DNA of 64,000 nt from Lucinisca nassula (GCA_963580285.1 OY757013.1:136335027-136399026); one strand, 5' to 3'; numbered from the stretch's first letter, positions 1 to 10,884 are shown. Notes: generated from the letters alone by a model not told the origin. Made by a program: numbers and translations.

Positions 1-85
1 TAGGTGGCGGGGTTGGTGGGTTGGCCTGCAGGCAGGCGGGCGGTCGGGCGTGCCAAATGGGTGGGTAGGCAGGTAGGTGGGTTTT
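1..85. repeat. G-rich low-complexity tract
   Basis: The strand is dominated by short GGTNGG and GGCNGG words with few A residues. It is followed directly by a C-rich tract of complementary flavour, so the two could pair or form a G-quadruplex. No coding signal is visible. Confidence 0.7.
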
Positions 86-235
86 GTGTACCCTACCCTA
101 CTCTACCCTACCCTACCCTACCCTACCCTACCATACCCTACCCTACCCTGCCTTTCCAGGTAGGTAACTTCCTACATACCTACCCTGCCTAGCCCTGCCC
201 AGCCCTGCCCTGCCCTGTCCTGTCCTGCACTGCCC
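86..235. repeat. Pentanucleotide microsatellite (TACCC)n grading into (CCCTG)n
   Basis: From about 89 to 150 the sequence is near-perfect TACCC units. From about 187 to 232 the unit becomes CCCTG/CCTGT. The five-base period distinguishes it from the six-base animal telomere repeat. Confidence 0.9.
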
Positions 236-267
236 ACGTACATAAATCGGCCCTTGCCCGTTGGGGC

Positions 268-352
268 ATGAAGAAAAAGATTGGCTGCATGATGCTTCCA
301 CGCAGAGAGTGAAACCGACCGCACAAGAGTACTGGTAAACCGCTTAGAGGAT
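268..352 (+). mobile_element. R1 dispersed repeat, 5' half
   Basis: This is the left half of a ~300 bp dispersed repeat that recurs at 1,742, 2,122 (minus), 7,362, 8,905, 12,525 and 13,717 (minus). It shows the recurrent words GCTGCATGATGCTTCCACGC and GAGTACTGGTAAACCGCTTA. It breaks off at GGATCTAA, and the matching right half resumes at 1,556 after a tandem array. R1 is probably a short non-autonomous retroelement. The other copies end in a tail containing GACGGGGACGTTAAACCTCA followed by CAAAC-rich sequence. I do not see a clear tRNA promoter in it. Confidence 0.65.
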
Positions 353-1555
353 CTAAATATGTTCTGTAAAGGGTTATCCTTTGACAGCAAGGAATGCACT
401 ACAAAACTGGAAAATATGGTTTTCTGGACCAGACTAACTAGTTTCGGCCAATTTTGCCCCATCAGTGACGCTCAAATATTTTCAAAATTTCACAATGGAA
501 TCAATGATCCCAAATGAAAAGAAAATATAAACTACACTATGGTGTAGGTCTGGAAGACTTTTTACGGCCACCACACATTCCCAGACACCAGCTGTAGTGA
601 CATTAAATATGCTCTAGAAAGGGTTATCCTTTGGAAGCAAGGAATACACTGCAAAACTGGGAAAACATTGAGCGTACAGGTTTTCTTGGCCAGACAAGCT
701 AGTTTCGGTCAATGAGGGCTCATCAGTGACCCTCAAATATTTTCAAAAAATCTCAATAGAATCAATGGTGCCAAAGGACAAGAAAATATTAATTGCACTA
801 TGGTGTAGGGAAGGGAGACTTTTACGGCCGCCACACATTCCCAGACACCAGCTGTAGTGACGTTATATATGTTATAGAAAGGGGTATCCTTTGGAAGCAA
901 GGAATACACTTCAACACTGGAAAACATGGCGTGTACAGGTTTTCTGGGCAAGACTAGCTAGTTCCGGTCAATTAGGCCTCATCAGTGGCACTCAAATATT
1001 TTCAAAATTTCACAATGGAATCAATGATCCCAAAGGACAAGAAAATATAAACTACACTATAGTGTACGGCAAGAAGACTTTTACGGCCGCCAAACATTCC
1101 CAGATACCAGCTGAAGTGACGATAAATATAATCTAGAAAGGAAGCAAGGAATGTAAACATGGAGTATACAGGTTTTCTGGGCCAGACTAGCTAGTTTCGA
1201 TCAATTATGCCTTATCAATGACCCTCAAATCTTTTCAAAAATTTCACAATGGAATCAATGATCACTAAGGACAAGAAAATATAAACTACACTATGGTGTA
1301 GGGCAGGGAGACATTTTACCGCCGCCATACATTCCCAGATACCACCTGTAGTGACGTTATATATGTATAGAAAGGGTTGTCCTTTGGAAGCAAGGAGTAC
1401 ACTACAAAACTGGAAAACATGGAGTGTACTAGTTTTCTGGGCCAAACAACTAGTTTCGGTCAATTAGGCCTCATCAGTGACCCTCAAATATTTTCAAAAT
1501 TTCACAATGGAATCAATGATCCCCAAGGGCAAGAAAATATAAACTACACTATGGT
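353..1555 (+). repeat. Tandem array, about five ~250 bp units
   Basis: Units start near 358, 607, 868, 1,127 and 1,362. Each carries, in order, GGGTTATCCTTTGGAAGCAA, CTAGTTTCGGTCAATTAGGC, TTTCACAATGGAATCAATGA, AAGAAAATATAAACTACACT and TTTTACGGCCGCC. Units differ by scattered substitutions and the fourth has lost about 20 bp. Small open frames within it are by-products of the repeat. A diverged relative lies in each ~5.8 kb unit (for example 33,441-33,790) and a weaker one on the minus strand near 11,835-11,905. Confidence 0.85.
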
Positions 1556-1641
1556 AAGCCTGCACACGCAAAGCGGCGCGAGTCGGACCGTCCATGCCTA
1601 TAAACCCTGTTGGTTTCTTTGGGCGATAGGGCTTGAGAAGT
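1556..1641 (+). mobile_element. R1 dispersed repeat, 3' part resuming after the array
   Basis: It begins AAGCCTG and continues with the R1 words AAAGCGGCGCGAGTCGGACC and GGGCTTGAGA. Intact copies read GGATCTAAGCCTG without a break, so the array at 353-1,555 sits inside this R1 copy. Confidence 0.65.
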
Positions 1642-1741
1642 AAGGAGTTAGACATTGGAAGTTAGAAGTTAGAATGTTAGAAATGTCTTGTGCTAACAGG
1701 TATACTCAGCACATGTAATAGAGCCACGTCCATTGGAGAAT

Positions 1742-2012
1742 AGATTGGGCTCCATGGTGCTTCCACGAAGAGCTGAAACCGACCGCACATGAGTACTCAT
1801 ACAGCGCTTACGAGTGGCAAAGTGGTGCGAGTCAGACCGATTATGCATATAAACCCTATTGGTTTCGTTGTGCTGCAGGGCTTGAGATGTAATTTCATCT
1901 CAATGTCGGGAAAAAAATCAAAAAAATTGGAAGCAAAGTCTTCAAAATTACGAAAGTAGTGATGACGGGGACGTTTAACCTCAAATCGAACAATCAAGTC
2001 TTGGAGACAGAC
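1742..2012 (+). mobile_element. R1 dispersed repeat copy
   Basis: Most of the R1 sequence is present in order: the GCTTCCACGAAGAGCTGAAA segment, the TGGTGCGAGTC segment, a self-complementary GAGATGTAATTTCATCTC hairpin, and the tail with GATGACGGGGACGTTTAACC. It has diverged by many substitutions. Confidence 0.65.
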
Positions 2013-2121
2013 GTCATTATCCATCTATGGGAGTCTTGGTCTTATGACATATAGAGTATCTTTCATGAGTATTCATGCCTTTCATAAAAAGAGTATCTTA
2101 CAGCCATGTAGCTTTTGTTTG

Positions 2122-2415
2122 TTTGTTTGATTTGAGGTTTAACGTCCCCGTCAACACTGTAAAGATCATTTTGGAGGCGTTGCTTCCAATTTTGTGGGAC
2201 TTTTACCCGACATTGAGATGAAATGACATATCAAGCCCTGTCGCCCAATGAAACCAATATGGTTTATAAGCACGCGCACCGCTTTGCCTGGACAGGCTTA
2301 GATCACCTAAGCGGTTTACCAGTACTCGTGTGCGGGTCGGATTCAGCTCTGCGTGGAAGCATCATGCAGCCCATATATTTCTTCAAGCCCAGATGGGCGG
2401 GGCCGGACAGCCATG
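2122..2415 (-). mobile_element. R1 dispersed repeat copy, inverted
   Basis: Read on the minus strand this contains the same ordered words as the other copies and ends in a GTTTG-repeat tail next to GAGGTTTAACGTCCCCGTCA. It forms a converging pair with the copy at 1,742-2,012. Confidence 0.7.
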
Positions 2416-3558
2416 TAGCTTACTTCTGCGCATCTGCGAAATCTGCGCACTAGCATAAGATTTAGTCATTGAAGTTCGACGTGAAGATAACAGTAACAAC
2501 AGGATTACTGCTACTACTACCAGCAGTAGCAGTAACGCTTATTCAGTCCTTCAAATAAATCTTGTTTCATTGCGTGCATCTTTTATGAAATGAGCACCCA
2601 CTCTATATACCGTGAGACCAAAATACCATTTCACATCGCAATGGTCCGAGTCTGGCTCGGGTCGCATGTGAGATGCCAAGTTCTGCAACGGAATGTCAAG
2701 TGGTTTTGGTCCGGGTACACCATTTTTTGCCCACCTTCTGAATAAACTTTCGGCTCAATATACGTGAAATGATCTTGAAAGGATCGCTAAATCAAAGCCA
2801 AGATGGATAATAACATCGATGTGCAAAGCTATTACTTGTACGCGGTATCGATTGGCAACGTCACCTATTAAACTTCCCGGCATGCTTATGCATCTAAATG
2901 ATTTTTTGTGAATGTAAATTGGCGTGTTTTGAAAACTTAACACAAGGTTATGCATCTACATGCTATTTTAGCATATGAATATACTTTTACACACATAAAA
3001 CATCGTAAGCATTTAAAGCGAAAATACATCATAAAAAAGTTCATGCATCTAAAATCATTTTTTAATTGTAATTATATTTTGCATTTAAAACAATTCTATA
3101 ACAGTTAAACAAACATTTGTACATCTGAAACAAAAAATTATTGAACCTAAAACATTTTATACCATTTAAAGCTAAAATAAAATTAAAATTAAAATTTGCA
3201 ATTAAAACAATTATATAGCAGTTAAAATATAAAGAAATGCATCTAAAACAAAAAAATATTGCACCTACATAACGATTTTGCATTCAAATACTTCAATATA
3301 TCATTTAAATGTATTTTATGCATATACATTTTATTTATTGAATTTTGCAACATACCCCACGCCATAATAATTTGCCTTTGCATTTATGCTTGGCTTATAT
3401 CTTTATATTTTGGATAGTCGTTTGGCCAGTTTGTGGGAAAGTTACTGTCTTTTTAGCTCTCTGCGTGTGATGTTTTTCATCAGCGTTAAGTTATTTCATG
3501 TCGCGTTTCTTTCCCACTGGTGTCTCTAATGGGGGGTGTTGGGTAGTTGTATCGTTTC
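2416..3558. other. No gene seen; AT-rich spacer with a degenerate GCATCTAAA repeat
   Basis: From about 2,885 to 3,330 the words GCATCTAAA and GCATTTAAA recur every few tens of bases in A/T-rich sequence, suggesting an old degenerate tandem repeat. The rest shows no coding or element signature I recognise. Confidence 0.5.
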
Positions 3559-3836
3559 CATTACGAAAACACACCTATACAAATACATTGCCAATTTTTT
3601 GGCCAAAAATTAGACATTTTAACACGAAAAATCGTGATATTTTTCTTATTTCTGCTCAAAACATACATTGCGGGGACTCGATAGAACCGCCTCGACGAGG
3701 CGGTTCTATCGAGTACCCACAATCTATGTTTTTGAGCAGAAATAAGAAAAAAATGTATACCCCCTTAAACCTCAGTTTTACTATATAAAAGTGGGGTATG
3801 AGGGGGTCAAAATTATATAGGCGGGTTTTCGTAATG
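3559..3836 (+). mobile_element. Family A palindromic MITE, complete copy
   Basis: About 278 bp with terminal inverted repeats CATTACGAAAACAC / GTTTTCGTAATG. A central palindrome is built on AGAACCGCCTCGACGAGGCG with flanking arms TTTTTCTTATTTCTGCTC and GAGCAGAAATAAGAAAAA. The right arm also contains a CCTCAGTTTTACTATATAAA / GTGGGG hairpin. No protein is encoded. The transposase family is unknown and I could not define a target-site duplication. Confidence 0.8.
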
Positions 3837-4164
3837 TCCCGATAATTCCCGTCACTTCTAATATTAAGGAAATCTTCGCTCTTATTTTTGTGTTGGATTA
3901 CTATAGGATTATTATTCATTTTGGACATGCAATGTAGTGCTCAAACTGTGGGACCAGACAACGAAATCTGAAGGAAATTTAAATACAGAGCTAAGATGAC
4001 TTGTGTTTATTTCAGTTTAAACATTTTTTCAATTAATTTTGTTAAGTTTTTATAAAAGACTCGTTTGGTGATTTTTTTTTTATAAATTAACATTTATTCT
4101 GCTATGCTTTGCTCATAACACCAGACAAATAGAGCATACGTGATTATTTGGGAAAGGTAAAAAA
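3837..4164. other. No gene seen; AT-rich spacer
   Basis: Low-complexity A/T-rich sequence between a MITE and a Naiad fragment. I see no element boundary or coding signal. Confidence 0.4.
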
Positions 4165-5190
4165 AAAGGTTTTGAGATTGTAAAGTTTCCCTTTTATGGA
4201 TGGTGATGTTCCTCGTGCGCCACCCTATGGCGTTTATATTTCGCAGTTATTTCAATTTGCCAGAGTGTGTAGTCATGTAATTGACTTCAACTCTCGTTTT
4301 TAAATTGTAAACTACTAAACTTCTAAATTTGATAGACATCATTCTGATATAATTTCAAAATTCAATACTTAAATATCTTCTGCAACAAGGTCTATCGGAA
4401 CCCGAATTTCATGATGACTTAGTATATTAATTCAGAAAAAAATATAACGGCAATGACTTCAGCAACCAATTTCGTAAACTCATTCTTCGATATAAAAATA
4501 TTGGGTACAACATAAATGTTATACGACAGACTTTATGCATGGTAGTTAACCCAGTCGCGGTTGACAACTTTGCTTCCCTCTTTAATTGCACGCCGGTGGG
4601 TCAGGCCTCAGTTTCTATGACGGTTCCAGCGTGAAGACTTATGTTGGTTGGTACCTGATGCTTTGTCTCTGGTCGGGCCCATCGGAGTCTAACTGTTGGT
4701 TTTCTTTTACTCCAGCATTTCAGTGGTTTCTTGCTGTCGAGTCCCCACCGTTGTTTTATAACTGTGGTTGTTTTGTTTTTGTGTTCACGGAGATGTTGCA
4801 CTGATGAGTTAGAAGGCCTGAAAAACGTAATTGTCTTAATCGCGACGGAAGTAGGGGCGAGGATTGTGGCCACGTAAAATCGATTTGACCCCCCCCCCCC
4901 CCCCCAACACACACAGAGTGGCATTCAGTTCCGCTGACCGTTCCAAGGCGGTTTTTCTGTCGCGGTTTATTTTTGTTATGTTTGTCTTTGGGTGTTTGTG
5001 TCGCTAATATTATTTTAGATGGATAGCCTATTGGCCCTTGTGTGGGAAAGTAACTGTCCTTTTGGCTTTCCACTATTAATGTTTCCATTAGTGTATGTTG
5101 TTTGATGTTTGCGTTTCGTTCCACTTGGTGTCTCTGATACGAGATTTTGGTTAATTGTATCGATTCCTGATCATTGCCTCCTTTTCTATA
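4165..5190 (+). pseudogene. Naiad-type Penelope-like element, RT C-terminus plus 3' tail
   Basis: The first 450 bp encodes, in shifting frames, the C-terminal part of a reverse transcriptase: remnants of the GVYISQLIRFA segment, then LLQQGLSEPEF, then RYKNIGYNINVIRQTLCMVV and FASLFNCTPVGQAS. Several stops and frameshifts make it non-functional. The noncoding 3' tail follows, with the CTGATGAGTT word, a C-rich run at about 4,889, AAAGTAACTGTCC, and a 3' end in TGATCATTGCCTCC. Catalytic boxes are absent because the copy is 5'-truncated. Assignment to Naiads follows from the better copy at 19,851-24,350. Confidence 0.75.
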
Positions 5191-5239
5191 TTCTATTGGT
5201 CCAATATCCAGCGGTGATGTTGACGTCCGATGGGCGGGG

Positions 5240-5952
5240 GCTATCAAAATGACTGACGTGGTTTATCACCCAGCACATGATAAACCTTACATAGAGCCCA
5301 ACATTACACTGAAAGGTCAAAGATTGCAAATGGAAGACAAGTTCACATACCTTGGAAGCACATTGTCAAGAGTCGTGCATATTGATGATTAAGTTGCTAT
5401 ACATGCATGTGAAACGTGGAGAGTTTACCCATGACACACCAAAGACTGAACTACGTTCATACAAGCTGTTTAAGAAAACGTTTAAATATTAAATTGGAAG
5501 ACAGCATTCCAGACACAAAAGTCCTAAAAAAGGGAATGGATGCAGAGTGTACATACTCGTCTGGAAACGGCACAGTTAAGATGGACGGGTCATGCTACCA
5601 GGATGACTGAGGAACTCTTTCCAAATAACACTCTCTACGGAGAACAAGAAGTGAGCAAACGTTCCCGTGATGGTCAGAACAAGAGATTCAATGACACCTT
5701 CAAAGCCTCCCTCAAGGACTTCAACATACCAGCAGAGTCGTGCGAAGAAATTGTACAGTACAGAGCAAAACGGTGTGGCCTCATCAGGAGAGGTGCCAGT
5801 GAATATGAGGCAAAATAAATCAGCCAAGCCAAGCAGGGACGTGCAAAACGCAAAGCAAGAGCATCACCAACAGAAGTGACCTCTGTTGTCCTAGCTGTAA
5901 CAGACAATTTAAAGCTAGAAACGGTCTAACCAGTCATATTAGAACACACTAA
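5240..5952 (+). pseudogene. Non-LTR retrotransposon (LINE) ORF2 C-terminus with terminal zinc finger
   Basis: Frames contain FTYLGSTLSR, a CETW-like remnant, HTSCLRKRLNIK, TAQLRWTGHATRM, FKASLKDFNIPAES and GLIRRGASEYEAK, which is the C-terminal order of a LINE polyprotein after the RT domain. From 5,887 an in-frame CPSCNRQFKARNGLTSHIRT segment forms a C-terminal CCHH zinc finger ending at a stop near 5,952. A stop at about 5,390, frameshifts near 5,395, 5,530 and 5,820-5,880, and a deletion between the DD and CETW motifs show decay. Upstream RT and endonuclease parts are absent. I cannot assign the clade with confidence. Confidence 0.75.
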
Positions 5953-6015
5953 CCGTGGAATTTCGCACATGTGATTAAGACTGATCATTGTCAGAAATGA
6001 CAGACAAACTAGAAG

Positions 6016-6418
6016 TTGCGTAATCATTCCAATTTACAAACTTTTCGGACCAATACACAGCTTTATTATACATCCTTTTTTTCACTGGCTACACGCAATT
6101 GGAACGATTTGTCTGATAATAAGAAAAACGTCATCCACAGCAGCAGCTTTAAACACAACATACAGTCTAAGGGACGAAACTCACCGAAATACTTAGATGC
6201 TGGTAAGAGACAGGGGCAAATACACCATGCCCGACTAAAACTGAAAGCATCTCCTAGCGTCACCACCTCTTTCAAAAAGGATTCTAAATAATTACGTATG
6301 TGACTGTGGAACTGTTTGGGAAACACAAACCACCTAATAGCATGCGAACAGTATAGAAACTTAAGACCGGGTCTGATTAGCGTTGTCTCGCCGATTTGCC
6401 AACCTTCACCTAACATTC
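6016..6418 (+). pseudogene. Second LINE remnant, C-terminal domain
   Basis: The segment TQLYYTSFFSLATRNWNDL followed by SFKHNIQSK and GQIHHARLKLKAS matches the tail of CR1/Jockey-like LINE reverse transcriptases. After a frameshift near 6,290 the downstream words CDCGT, WET, CEQYRNLRPGLIS follow, consistent with the CxC...H...C knuckle that ends such proteins. It is a different family from the fragment ending at 5,952, which it almost abuts. The copy is truncated and shifted, so a pseudogene. The clade is uncertain. Confidence 0.6.
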
Positions 6419-6421
6419 TTT

Positions 6422-7040
6422 TTTTTAGTTACCCCCTATATCAATTGCATCGTAACACATTCACATGATAAAGATATGCTATCTCAGGATAAGTGAGTTT
6501 TATCAGATCAACAAGACATTGTACATTTATGAATGAGCCGGGCTACTGGAAAAATATCATAGGAAAAAGTATGGTCAATTGATAATAAAATATATTGACC
6601 GATTAAAATTGTATTGCACGCCAGAATGTTAGGACGGACTGAGGACAATCGAATTACCAATTTTCTGTCGCGGTTTATTTTTATTATGGTTTGTCTTTTG
6701 AGTGTGTGTATCGCTTATACTATTTTGTTCTCGATAGTCAATTTGCTATTTTGTGGGAAAGTGAATGTCCTTTTGGCTTTCGCTATTGATGTTTCCATTA
6801 GGGTCCAGTTGTTCCATATTTGTGCTTCTTTCCCTTTGGCGTTTCTGAGTGTACAAGGGGATATACTGATAAATAGAATACCAGATTCGTGCCATTTGAT
6901 ATCAAGATTATCAGGCTCGGTTTCGAGAACGCATGTAGAATCACTCGGCAAGACTCGCGACTCTACACACTTTCGGGAAGCCATGCCTGATAAACGTGAT
7001 ATCAAAAGACACGAACCTTGTATTTTCTATGTATATGTCA
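6422..7040 (+). mobile_element. Hairpin family C element, interrupted by a Naiad tail
   Basis: This matches the copy at 10,113-10,585. The left part has ACATGATAAA and TTTTATCAGAT arms around CTATCTCAGGATAAG. The right part (6,879-7,024) is a long inverted repeat with arms including ATTTGATATCAAGATTATCA and CCTGATAAACGTGATATCAA, centred on TCACTCGGCAAGACTCGCGA. About 180 bp of Naiad tail at 6,664-6,843 is absent from the 10.1 kb copy and therefore looks like a later insertion. Confidence 0.7.
6664..6843 (+). mobile_element. Naiad 3'-tail fragment nested in family C
   Basis: It contains TTTTCTGTCGCGGTTTATTT, GGGAAAGTGAATGTCCTTTT and TTTCCCTTTGGCGT in the order seen in Naiad 3' tails. It lacks the last 3' bases seen in other copies. 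Confidence 0.65.
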
Positions 7041-7361
7041 ATACCGACGTATCTGAGCACAAAAACATACACATAGTTATAGCAGTACATGGCTTGATTC
7101 TTAGAGCTAAATGATTTTGAGGTTATGCATAAGTGCCTAAAATAAATGAACATACTTTCTTCTCTTACATCCACATAATTGAATTCGACACCGCACGTAT
7201 ACATTTACATGCTTACTTGAAAATTGTTTCAACGTTACATGAAAATTAGAAATGGTAAAGTACGTAACAATAAATCAAGTTCATGGGAAGTACCTACAGC
7301 TCCAGTCCTTATATCCCGTTCCCTATCTCCTCTCCCACATCACCATATCGGGCTTAAAGTA
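7041..7361. other. No gene seen
   Basis: AT-rich spacer between hairpin family C and an R1 copy. No coding or repeat signature is recognised. Confidence 0.4.
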
Positions 7362-7870
7362 TAGGTTTGGGCTGCATGGTGTTTCGGCGCAGAGCTGTAA
7401 TCCACCGCATTTGAATACTGGTAAAATAGAAGTGAAGGCAATGATCAGGAATCGATACAATCAACCAACAGCTTCCATCAGAGACACCAAAGGGAAATAA
7501 ACACAAACATGAAACAACAGACCTAATGAACACATCAATAGCGGAAAAACAAAAGGACAGTTACTTTCCCACAAAATGGCCAATAGGCTATCCAAAATAA
7601 AATAATATAAGCGACAGAAAAAACCAAAAGACAAACAATAACAAAAATAAACCGCCTTGGAACGTTCAACCCGCTTTGTAGGTCTGAGCTGACCAAGGAA
7701 ACGTTTTGCGAGTCGAGTGGCTCCTTAAATCCTAGCGGCTATTTGGACGGTACGACTTGAGATGTCATTTCATCTCAATGCCGGGTAAAAGTCTCATAAA
7801 ATCAGAAGCAACGCCTCCATAATGGCCTAAATGTTGTTGACCTCAACACAAGCACAAATCAACAGTTTGT
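7362..7870 (+). mobile_element. R1 copy split by a Naiad tail
   Basis: The R1 left half (7,362-7,423) with GCTGCATGGTG and the right half (7,676-7,870) with GAGATGTCATTTCATCTCAA and the CGCCTCCATAATGG segment are separated by a minus-strand Naiad tail. Confidence 0.6.
7424..7675 (-). mobile_element. Naiad 3' tail nested in R1
   Basis: Read on the minus strand it ends in GATCATTGCCTTCACTTCTA, the common 3' end of one Naiad subfamily. It includes GGGAAAGTAACTGTCC and the GGCCAATAGGC palindrome-like word. It is 5'-truncated near the GGTTTATTTTTGTTA segment. Confidence 0.75.
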
Positions 7871-8695
7871 CTAAATTATTTTATGTATGTCTGGACTGTT
7901 GGAAGAATTTTATTTGGATTCAGTAACAACGCCTAATCAGCCATGGTAATCTATCCATAGGTTTTCCTGTTGTTGACATGGAAAACAAGTCCATGTGAAA
8001 TAATGGCGTCCAACACGGTGTCGGAAATGACAAATATTAGGTACAAATTGAAGCATCTTTGTGTGACTCGAACTTTTGATTGATCTAAACTGTTCATATG
8101 TCACTAATACTGTTGTTTAATACTTCAACACGACAATTCTTACACATTTTCTTTACACAAGTAGATCTTGAAATGCATGTAAATAGTTCAGTTAGTGAAA
8201 AGGATTCGTATGTCACATTCTAAATGACAACAACTAAAAGTTTTTCCATAGACACTTTGTGAAACAAAAATGGTTCTGATTATTTTGGATACAATATTAA
8301 AATATCATTTGATGGATATTATCAGGGCGGGAATGGAACATAGTGGACAATTGGCGTTTTTTGTATGGGAGGTGTGATGTGCCTTTGGAGATGCTAACTT
8401 AAATGATGTAACACTTTAGTCACAAAGATAAATATAGCTGTCCATAAGATACCTGTTTAATATGTTTCTTGTTTGTTTCAAGTGAATTTTGTAACATTAA
8501 ATTGAAAGAAACTGAAAACAATTTGCTGTTCGCCCATTATAATGATGTGTACATGTAAATGACACTTCTCTCACGATACAATGGGAGGTACGTTTAGTAT
8601 TCTTGACATAAAATCGGATTTACAATGACATTATATGAGCATGTTAATGTGATAAAAATGATAAAATTAGCCAATATTGTTTGTTGGAATGTACA
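7871..8695. other. No gene seen; AT-rich spacer
   Basis: About 0.8 kb without an open frame of note, a known element signature or tandem repeats visible to me. Confidence 0.4.
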
Positions 8696-8870
8696 TAAAT
8701 AATAATAATAATAATAATAATTATGATACTACTATAACTACTGCTAATACTGCTGCTGCTGCTACTACTGCTACTACTACTACTACTACTACTGATAATA
8801 ATTTTAACAATGAAACGAAGATGATAATGATCATACTGTTACTACTTTTACCACTACTGCTACTATTATT
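8696..8870. repeat. Compound trinucleotide microsatellite (AAT/ACT/GCT)
   Basis: AAT units at 8,698-8,720 pass into ACT, GCT and ACT runs and then interrupted ACT-like repeats. The apparent open frame here is low complexity. Confidence 0.85.
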
Positions 8871-8904
8871 GGGTCCCCGCCAATCGGGACTTGAATAAAT
8901 AGAT

Positions 8905-9170
8905 TCGGCTGCATGATGCTTCCATGCAGAGCTAAAACTGACCGCACATGAGTATAGGTAAACTGTTTAGGAGGTCTTAGCCTGCCCAGGCAAAGTGATA
9001 AGAGTCGGACCGTCCCTATATAAACCTTTTGGGTTGTTATGGCGGCAGGGCTTGAGAAGCCATTTCATCTCAATGTTGAGTAAAAGTCTCACAAATTGGA
9101 AGCAACGTCTCCAAAATGATCTTAATAATGTTGTCGGGAACACAATATCTCAATACAAACAAACAAACCA
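8905..9170 (+). mobile_element. R1 copy
   Basis: A nearly complete R1 with GCTGCATGATGCTTCCATGC, AGCCTGCCCAGGCAAAGTGA, GGGCTTGAGAAGCCATTTCA and a CAAACAAACAAACC tail. Microsatellites lie on both sides. Confidence 0.7.
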
Positions 9171-9600
9171 ATGCTACTGATGATACTACTTATAATAACG
9201 CAAATAATAATTTTAAAAATAAAAACGATGACAATGATTATTATACTCTTACTACTACTCCCACTACTAAAACTACTGCAACTCAGTACTGCTATAATAA
9301 TGATAACCATCATCATCAAATGATGGTATTAATAATTTTATCTTGCTTATACTCCAACACCTACTGCTACTACTACTACTAATACTAATACTACTTCACT
9401 ACTACTACTGCTACTACTACTACCGCTACAGCTTTTATCATTGCACTACTATCGCTACTTTAAGTATTATTATTATAATTATTATTAACCTGATGAAAAT
9501 AAAGTGGATAAACACTAGCTAATATTGTTTTTAGGACACAACATTTAACAATAACAATGATAACAAACGATAATAATAATAATAATAATAATGATAACAA
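9171..9600. repeat. Compound ACT/AAT/ATT microsatellite region
   Basis: Imperfect ACT, TAC and AAT runs fill 9,175-9,480, and a clean AAT run lies at about 9,570-9,590. Confidence 0.8.
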
Positions 9601-9994
9601 CGTGTTCTTCTTGATATTGGAACAGAGGGTGCTAAGTATAAAGAAGACCTGTCTTTTTACTGATTTTGCTAGCGGTTTATAATTTCGCTGAGGCTGTGCT
9701 CACTGATCAGTCATGGTCGAATTCAACTCTGTGAAATAAACATTGTTAAATGCAACAAAGCTTTCCACGTCAATTTATATATTCAATTTATGGAAACAAC
9801 GAAAAAGAACAAAAATGTACAGCCGGAATTTGATACTGCAAATTCAGTGTTCATGTATTTCTAGTTTATAACTAAACGGCTTTAATAATGAGATGCCATT
9901 GCTTGTTTCTTTCCGAAATGGTACAATGCAATCGCAATCGAGTCATTTGATATAGTACCTTGTGCCATAACTTTTCTTTGTATCATTGCTTTCA
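9601..9994. other. No gene seen
   Basis: Unassigned AT-rich sequence with no supported coding frame. Confidence 0.4.
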
Positions 9995-10112
9995 ACATTG
10001 ATTGTGGGTGCATGTTAGAGCCGCCTCATAATCTATGTTTTTGATACAAATAATGTTGATAATGTTTATTCCCGTAAACCCCACTTTTCTCTATATGAAG
10101 TGAGGTTTATCA
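9995..10112 (+). mobile_element. Family A MITE remnant
   Basis: The core GTTAGAGCCGCCTCA is followed by AATCTATGTTTTTGA and the CCCCACTTTT...AAGTGAGGTTT hairpin. Both terminal repeats are lost. Confidence 0.55.
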
Positions 10113-10585
10113 GTCACCCCCTGTACTAATTGCATTGCAGCACATTGACCTGATAAACATATGCTATCTCAGGACAAGAGAGCTTTATCAGGTCAACGTG
10201 AAATTGTACTTTTATGATGAACCGGGCTACTAGAAAAAATGTCACAAATGTTATTATTACTGGACAAAATGGAAACATTACTACAAAATATGATAGGAAA
10301 AAATATGGTCACCTGGTACAAACTATATCAACCTGCGGAATATTCTGACGCACTGAGGACCTTCGATGACTTATTGTAAATTGCTATTTTTAAGAGTGTA
10401 CAAGGGGGACTGGTAAATAGAATACCAGATTCGTGTCATTTGATATCAAGTTTATCAGGCTCGGCTTCGAGAACGCATGTAGAATCGCTCGGCAAGTCTC
10501 GCGATTCTACAAGCATTTTCGAAGCCTTGCCTGATAAACTTGATATCAAAAGACACTCACCTGGTATTCTCTATTTATAGAAGTC
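10113..10585 (+). mobile_element. Hairpin family C, uninterrupted copy
   Basis: Two palindromic blocks are present. At 10,144-10,195 the 13 bp arms TTGACCTGATAAA / TTTATCAGGTCAA are perfect. At about 10,429-10,573 longer arms (ATTTGATATCAAGTTTATCA... / ...CCTGATAAACTTGATATCAA) surround GAATCGCTCGGCAAGTCTCG. No protein is encoded. This copy shows the state before the Naiad inserted into the 6.4 kb copy. Confidence 0.75.
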
Positions 10586-10884
10586 TTCGTTTCACGGACT
10601 TGTTATCGTGATGATCGTGTACCGGAATAAAAGCATTCCTGGAAGGAACGGAAGAGACAACATCGTTTATTATCTGATATTCCTAATACCTCATTTAATA
10701 CTGCAACAAAAGACATCGGATAAACGACAGACGAATTATCTCTAATTGTCTTTTATATTTCTTGTTAATAAACTGCCTTCTTTGTTGCGTTCCTGCATAT
10801 CAACATCAAAGGTCACTGACTGAAAGTACAGAATGTACTCAGGTACTCAGGGTTACTACATGTACTTTCGGCATACACAATGAA
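10586..10884. other. No gene seen
   Basis: Unassigned spacer between family C and a SINE. Confidence 0.35.

Noticed and set aside
88..150. Telomere-like CCCTA repeat
   Set aside because: The period is five bases (TACCC), not the six-base CCCTAA of animal telomeres, and it grades into CCCTG repeats.
4798..4830. Hammerhead ribozyme from the CTGATGAG word in Naiad tails
   Set aside because: The required GAAA core after stem II is not conserved in the copies. Naiads are reported to lack canonical hammerheads.
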